Of a stretch of 64,000 bases of DNA, positions 60,064-64,000 are shown piece after piece. The notes below the pieces were generated by a model. That model was given only the letters and a program-made list of their open reading frames with translations. It did not search any database and was not told where the DNA came from. Position numbers and translations under genes: made by a program. The DNA is from Lentzea fradiae (GTDB lineage Bacteria; Actinomycetota; Actinomycetes; Mycobacteriales; Pseudonocardiaceae), in contig NZ_FNCC01000001.1 of assembly GCF_900100955.1 (NCBI RefSeq), forward strand, positions 186,001 through 250,000, written 5' to 3'. Numbering within the stretch: position 1 is the first letter of the stretch; every line of letters begins with the position of its first letter.

Positions 60064-60107
60064 GGCCGGACGGGGTGGCGTCATCGCCGCCGTCACCCCG
60101 CCCGGCC
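60064..60107. terminator. bidirectional terminator of the catabolic operon
   Basis: GGCCGGACGGGGTG (60064-60077) pairs with CACCCCGCCCGGCC (60094-60107) with a single mismatch and a 16-base loop, between convergent stops at 60049 and 60211. Confidence 0.75.
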
Positions 60108-60210
60108 CTCCACACCGGAGTGGATAGTGCGAGTCGTCAGGCGGATAGTGCCGGGCGCGTCCCCGCGGGTTCACTGAGGTCGTGGATCTTGACGGGTGTG
60201 GGTACCGCGG

Positions 60211-61182
60211 TCAGCTGCCGGCGCACGGGACCGGCCGATGACCCCTGCTGCGCCAGAGGGTCCGCGAGGGCGGCTCGCCGAACCGCTCCCGGTACGCGCC
60301 CGCGAACCGTCCCAGGTGGACGAACCCCCACGACAGCGCGGCGTCGGTCACGGTCTGGCCGGGAGCACCCGCCGAGAGCACGTCGTGCACCCGGTCCAGC
60401 CGGACGTTGCGCAGGTACGTCGCCGGAGCGACACCCGCGTGCCGCCGGAACCCGGCCTGCAGCGCCCTGACCGACACCGAGACCGCCGCGGCGAGACTCG
60501 TGGTCGTCCACGGTTCGTCCGGCCGTTCCTCCAGCAGCTCGACGGCCCTGCGCACCGGTCCCGGCGGGATGTGGTGCTGCCGCTGCACCTCGTCGCGCAG
60601 GTCGTGGCGGAGGCTGAGCAGCAGGCCGTCCAGCAGCAGCTGCTCCAGCGTGCTCGCCGCGAGCGGGTGGCGGCGCAGCAGTCCCGGCCCCTCGAACTCC
60701 TGCAGGAACGGCGCGAGAACGCTCAGCAGGCCGCGCTGCGGCACCGTCTCGAACCTGATCCGGTCCACCTGGCGCCCGAGCAGCGCCGAGAGCCGCCGTT
60801 CCAGGGGCTGCCGGTCCACCATGAGGCACACCTGCGCGCACCCGGCGTCCCAGACGATCGAGGCGGGCTCACCCGGCAGGTACGGCACCATCTCCCCGGC
60901 CTCGGCGTCCACGACCCGGCGGCCGAACATCGACCGCGACCGTCCCGTCACCAGGAGGTCGAAGTGGTAGGCGGTCAGGTCGTGCGTCAGCATGTCGACG
61001 GTCTGTCCGTAGGCGAGGTATCCGGCCGTGACCGAGCCCAGCCGCACGGCGTTCAGCCGCATGTCGAGCGGTTTTCCCGAGTCCGGTGTGATCCGGTGGG
61101 GGAGGAAGACGCGGCTGACCGCGTCCTCGGCCTCGTCGACCCTCGTCGTGCGCGCCAGCCGGTGCCTCGCCAGTCGTTCCAC
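60211..61182 (-). CDS. AraC-family regulator
   Basis: This 323-residue protein has an N-terminal cupin-like AraC_binding_2-type domain (about 30-190) and two C-terminal helix-turn-helix motifs (TTTSLAAAVSVSVRALQAGF and QTVTDAALSWGFVHLGRFAG followed by the YRERFGEPPS ending). The class is common in aromatic or catabolic control. It is convergent to the amidohydrolase and divergent from the PNPOx-like gene. GTG 61182 is the best start. It could act on the catabolic island, but no site shows this. Confidence 0.88.
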   Translation of the reverse strand: MERLARHRLARTTRVDEAEDAVSRVFLPHRITPDSGKPLDMRLNAVRLGSVTAGYLAYGQTVDMLTHDLTAYHFDLLVTGRSRSMFGRRVVDAEAGEMVPYLPGEPASIVWDAGCAQVCLMVDRQPLERRLSALLGRQVDRIRFETVPQRGLLSVLAPFLQEFEGPGLLRRHPLAASTLEQLLLDGLLLSLRHDLRDEVQRQHHIPPGPVRRAVELLEERPDEPWTTTSLAAAVSVSVRALQAGFRRHAGVAPATYLRNVRLDRVHDVLSAGAPGQTVTDAALSWGFVHLGRFAGAYRERFGEPPSRTLWRSRGHRPVPCAGS

Positions 61183-61283
61183 GGTTCTGAGGATGCCGAA
61201 CCGGCGTGGACCTCGCCGTACCCCGGAAGCCTGAACTCCGCGAACCGGATCGGCCTACGGGCGTCTCAGCCGGAGGACCGTGC

Positions 61284-61676
61284 GTGACGTCCGCGCGTGA
61301 ACTGACCAACGGCGAGTGCTGGGACGTGCTGGGCCGCGTCGGCATCGGCCGGTTGCTGCACACCTCCGGCGGCCTGCCGGTGGCGCCGCTCGTGCCGTTC
61401 GTGATGCGCAACAAGGTGATCATGGCGTCCCTGGACGGGGACACGGCGGCGAAGGTGGTGCCGGCGGGCGCGGAGTTCGTCGCGTTCCAGGCCGACGACC
61501 TCTCGGCCGGTGGGCGTTCGTGCCACTCGGTGACGGTCTACGGCCGGGCACGGGTCGTGTCGAGCCGCCGCCGGGCGTGCGCCGAGATGGCCGGACTGCC
61601 CCGCTACGACGGGCGCGCCGTGTACGTCTGCGTCGCGCCCGTCCAGCTGAACGGTTCTTACGTGGACTTCGGCTGA
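61284..61676 (+). CDS. pyridoxamine 5'-phosphate oxidase-fold (flavin-binding) protein
   Basis: This 130-residue split-barrel protein has the pattern WDVLGRVGIGRLLHTSGGLPV, VPFVMRNKVIMASLDGDTAAK and SVTVYGRARVV. It belongs to the FMN/F420-binding PNPOx-like group abundant in actinobacteria, with oxidoreductase or haem-related roles unresolved. GTG 61284 follows GGAGG. The last 19 bp overlap the convergent DsbA-like gene. Confidence 0.8.
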   Translation: MTSARELTNGECWDVLGRVGIGRLLHTSGGLPVAPLVPFVMRNKVIMASLDGDTAAKVVPAGAEFVAFQADDLSAGGRSCHSVTVYGRARVVSSRRRACAEMAGLPRYDGRAVYVCVAPVQLNGSYVDFG

Positions 61677-62296
61677 GCGTCCCACGCCTGCCGCAGCGCG
61701 CTGGTCAGCAGTTCCACCGACTGCGCGCCGGAGACGGCGTGGGTACGTCCGAGCAGGAAGAACGGGACGCCGCTGATCCCGATCTCGCGGGCCAGCCGCT
61801 GGTCCGCGCGAACGTCCTCCGCGAACCTGTGCGGGTCGGCGAGCGCGGCCCGTGCCTCCTCGCCGTCCAGCCCGCCCTTCACGGCCAGGTCGACGAGGTC
61901 GCCCGTCGTGAACAACGACCGGGCCTCGGCGAAGTTGGCGTGGAAGGCGGCCGTGGTCAGCTCGTCGCGCAGGCCGTGCTCACCGGCCAGGTGCAGCAGG
62001 CGGTGCACGTCGAAGGTGTTGCCGACGACGCGGTCCCGCCGGTACCCGAGACCTTCCGCCTCGGCGAGCTCGGCGACCCCGGCGTCCATCCCGGCCGCCT
62101 GCGGCCCGAACTTCGCGGTCAGCATCTCCGTCACCGGCACGACGTCGTCCGCGGCACGTCCCGGGTCGAGCTCGAACGAGCGGTGCACCACCTCGACCTC
62201 GTCGCGGTGCTCGAAGCCCGCCAGCGCCTTGTCGAAGCGCGCTTTCCCGATGTAGCACCACGGGCAGACGACGTCGGCCCAGATCTCGACCTGCAT
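61658..62296 (-). CDS. DsbA/FrnE-family thiol oxidoreductase
   Basis: This 212-residue cytoplasmic protein has CPWC at 11-14 right after the first strand (EIWADVVCPWCYIG), a helical insert, and cis-Pro region SGVPFFLLG. It matches the FrnE/2-hydroxychromene-2-carboxylate isomerase-like branch of DsbA, used in redox stress or polyketide biosynthesis. No signal peptide is present. The intact CxxC makes it redox competent. Confidence 0.9.
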   Translation of the reverse strand: MQVEIWADVVCPWCYIGKARFDKALAGFEHRDEVEVVHRSFELDPGRAADDVVPVTEMLTAKFGPQAAGMDAGVAELAEAEGLGYRRDRVVGNTFDVHRLLHLAGEHGLRDELTTAAFHANFAEARSLFTTGDLVDLAVKGGLDGEEARAALADPHRFAEDVRADQRLAREIGISGVPFFLLGRTHAVSGAQSVELLTSALRQAWDAQPKST

Positions 62297-62330
62297 GCCG
62301 GAAACATACCCGTGGACGTACCTGTGCGGC

Positions 62331-63569
62331 TCAGTGCGCGAACCGGTGTGTGAGGAAGGCGACCGCGTCCGCGACCCCGACGGTCTGGGCGGAACTGTGG
62401 CCCTGTCCCGCGTGCTCGGTCAGCACGACGTCGGCACCGCGTGCGCGGTACTGCGCCGCCAGTTCCCGTGCCGCCGACACGGGCAGCAGCTCGTCCTCCG
62501 TGCCGTGGTACATCAGCACGGGCGCGGCCGGTGTGCCGCCGAAGCCGACCGGGCTGAGCCGGTGCAGCAGGTCGCGGAACGGGCCCGAGGTGAGCGAGCC
62601 CGGCCACGCCTCGAACTCCCCGACCGCCGCGAAGTGCGGTCCGCCGAGGATGGGGGCACCGGCGCAGCCGTGCGCGTACCTGTCGGCGAGGGCGCGCCCG
62701 TGCTCGTTGACGTACCGGTCGGCGCCGGCTCGGGGGACGGCGTTGCGCACCGCCGCGACCGCGAACGGGATCCAGCCGGAGAACGCCTGTCCGCTGACGC
62801 TCGCGAGGGCCGCGTTCAGGTCGGCGGCCACACCGCCCAGGACCACGGCGCTGATGTCCAGCTCGGGGGCGAAGAGGGACTGCTTCTGCGCCGCGGAGGC
62901 CGTGGCGAGACCGCCGCCCGAGTAGCCCCACATCCCCACGGGGGCGTCGCGGTGCACACGGGCCGGGGCGAACGACCGTGCCGCGCGGATGCCGTCGAGC
63001 ACGCCGTGAGCGGCGGCGTCCGCGCCGAGGAACTGCGAGCGGGGACCCTCGTAGTCCGGCACCATCACCGCCCAGCCGCGTCCGACCGCGTCCGCGACCT
63101 GCCCCCGGTCGAACCGGGCCTGACCCTCGGAGGCAGGGTCGTCGGTCTTCGAGCCCGCGCGCAGCAGGTACGACGGGGCGCAGAAGGTCGCGAGGCCGTC
63201 CTCGGGCGTCTGGTACGACAGCAGCGGCCGTTCACCGGGACCGGTCCAGCGTGCCGTGGGCACCAGCAGCGTGCCGACGGTGGCGGTGGCCTTCCCGGCG
63301 TTGTCGCGGGTCTTGTAGAGCAGCTGCCACACCTGTGCGGGTGCGGGGATCGCCAGCTCGTGCGCGGGTAGACGCCGCCAGCGCAGCACGGTGCCGTCGC
63401 GTTTGGCGTCCACATGCGACGGAACGTCGTAGAACGGGTCGTCGTCGGGAAGCACGACCGAGGGCGGTGAGGGGGTGGCGGTGGCGGCCGGAACCGTCGT
63501 CACGAGTGCCGCGACGGCGAACGCCACCGCGGCCGCGGGCCGGGCGGACTTCCGCAAGCGGGTGAGCAT
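62331..63569 (-). CDS. secreted lipase (LIP family)
   Basis: This 412-residue protein has a signal peptide (hydrophobic about 12-30, cleavage near TATA-T). The mature part is an alpha/beta-hydrolase of the secretory lipase (PF03583) type: nucleophile S217 in WGYSGGG, acid in MYHGTEDELLP and His in GQGHSS. It would hydrolyse triglycerides or esters outside the cell. ATG 63569 follows AGGAG. It is divergent from the XRE gene. Confidence 0.9.
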   Translation of the reverse strand: MLTRLRKSARPAAAVAFAVAALVTTVPAATATPSPPSVVLPDDDPFYDVPSHVDAKRDGTVLRWRRLPAHELAIPAPAQVWQLLYKTRDNAGKATATVGTLLVPTARWTGPGERPLLSYQTPEDGLATFCAPSYLLRAGSKTDDPASEGQARFDRGQVADAVGRGWAVMVPDYEGPRSQFLGADAAAHGVLDGIRAARSFAPARVHRDAPVGMWGYSGGGLATASAAQKQSLFAPELDISAVVLGGVAADLNAALASVSGQAFSGWIPFAVAAVRNAVPRAGADRYVNEHGRALADRYAHGCAGAPILGGPHFAAVGEFEAWPGSLTSGPFRDLLHRLSPVGFGGTPAAPVLMYHGTEDELLPVSAARELAAQYRARGADVVLTEHAGQGHSSAQTVGVADAVAFLTHRFAH

Positions 63570-63699
63570 CGCGCTCCTTCGTCCTGGGTGGATCGGTCAC
63601 CCCGAACGTAGGAAGGTTCTCGCGCGGCTCGGTCGTACCGCTTTCCCTGGGAACTCCAGTCCTACCCTGCGCGGAAGCGGCGCTGCGAGACTGGGCGCA

Positions 63700-64000
63700 T
63701 GGCCGCCAAACACCTGCACGCACGGGAACTCGGCATCTTCCTGCGCGCCCGGCGCAGCCGGCTGCGCCCCCAGGACGTGGGACTGGAACCCGGCGGCCGG
63801 CGCAAGGTGCCCGGTCTGCGCCGTGAGGAGCTGGCCCTGCTGGCCGGGCTGAGCACCGACTACTACCAGCGCATGGAGCAGGGCAGGGAGGTGCGGCCCT
63901 CGGACGACCTGCTCGGCGCGCTCGCGTCGGCGCTGAACCTCGACGACCAGGAGCGCCGCCACCTGTTCGCGCTCGCCGACGCGGTCCGCCGCGGAGCGCC
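63700..64000 (+). CDS. XRE-family regulator, truncated by the window end
   Basis: The visible 100 residues have an N-terminal helix-turn-helix of the MmyB-like actinobacterial type: RARRSRLRPQDVGL, RKVPGLRREELALLAGLSTD, YYQRMEQGREVRPS, LASALNLDDQERRHLFALAD. The usual C-terminal ligand domain (about 180 more residues) lies beyond the window. It is divergent from the lipase and may control it. Confidence 0.85.

Overview
The window is 64 kb of very GC-rich DNA with G/C-dominated third codon positions, many GTG starts, head-to-tail genes coupled by ATGA/TGATG/GTGA overlaps, and several probable leaderless starts. There is an AfsR/SARP-type regulator, WGR-DUF4132 proteins, many one-component regulators, GT87 glycosyltransferases and a sigma factor fused to a zinc-finger/membrane domain. 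This fits a soil actinomycete, most likely Pseudonocardiales (a Lentzea/Saccharothrix/Amycolatopsis-like organism). The family-level call is inference. I see no rRNA, CRISPR array, transposase, phage genes or replication origin.

Layout. (1) 1-2.9 kb: a small membrane protein, an ArsR-like regulator and a frameshifted TPR gene. (2) 2.9-16.7 kb, minus strand: one tightly coupled operon of two giant WGR-DUF4132 proteins, a remnant of a third, a MoxR AAA+ ATPase, a DUF5682 protein, a VWA protein and a SWIM zinc-finger protein. This matches, in order, the uncharacterised E. coli yehI-L-M-P-Q genes. (3) 16.8-19.6 kb: a GH13 alpha-glucosidase with LacI-type operators; then, on the plus strand, a short His/Gln-rich ORF, a strong intrinsic terminator, a tRNA-Gln and two tandem tRNA-like elements (His-like and Met-like), converging on an inositol-monophosphatase-family gene. 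(4) 19.6-30.9 kb: ArsR-like regulator plus DUF1684 protein, an Excalibur protein, a LacI regulator, a membrane-anchored sigma factor fusion, a secreted serine protease, a GntR regulator, a PEBP protein, two tandem GT87 glycosyltransferases and a MHYT protein. (5) 30.9-38.5 kb: a VanZ/RDD membrane protein, a 1003-residue AfsR/SARP regulator, and two duplicated secreted DUF4394 proteins whose promoters both carry 11-bp direct repeats of the kind SARP proteins bind. (6) 38.5-40.3 kb: a MarR regulator and divergent FAD monooxygenase sharing two copies of one operator.

(7) 40.3-60.1 kb is the main catabolic island. On the minus strand it has an OYE-type flavin/Fe-S reductase, an IclR regulator and a CitE-like CoA-ester lyase. 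Divergently it has a run of 15 genes: ABC substrate-binding lipoprotein, a second OYE-type flavoprotein, a carboxymuconolactone-decarboxylase-like protein, DUF2848, a maleate isomerase/arylmalonate decarboxylase-type protein, SDR, two ABC permeases, two ABC ATPases, an alpha/beta-hydrolase homologue lacking its catalytic Ser and His, a CaiB-type CoA transferase, a cyclase-family metal hydrolase, an MmgE/PrpD protein and a dihydropyrimidinase-like amidohydrolase. I infer uptake and breakdown of an unsaturated cyclic amide/imide-type compound by reduction, ring hydrolysis, C=C isomerisation, CoA activation and retro-aldol cleavage. The substrate is not evident from sequence. (8) 60.2-64 kb: AraC regulator, a flavin/PNPOx-fold protein, a DsbA/FrnE-type oxidoreductase, a secreted lipase and a truncated XRE regulator at the edge.
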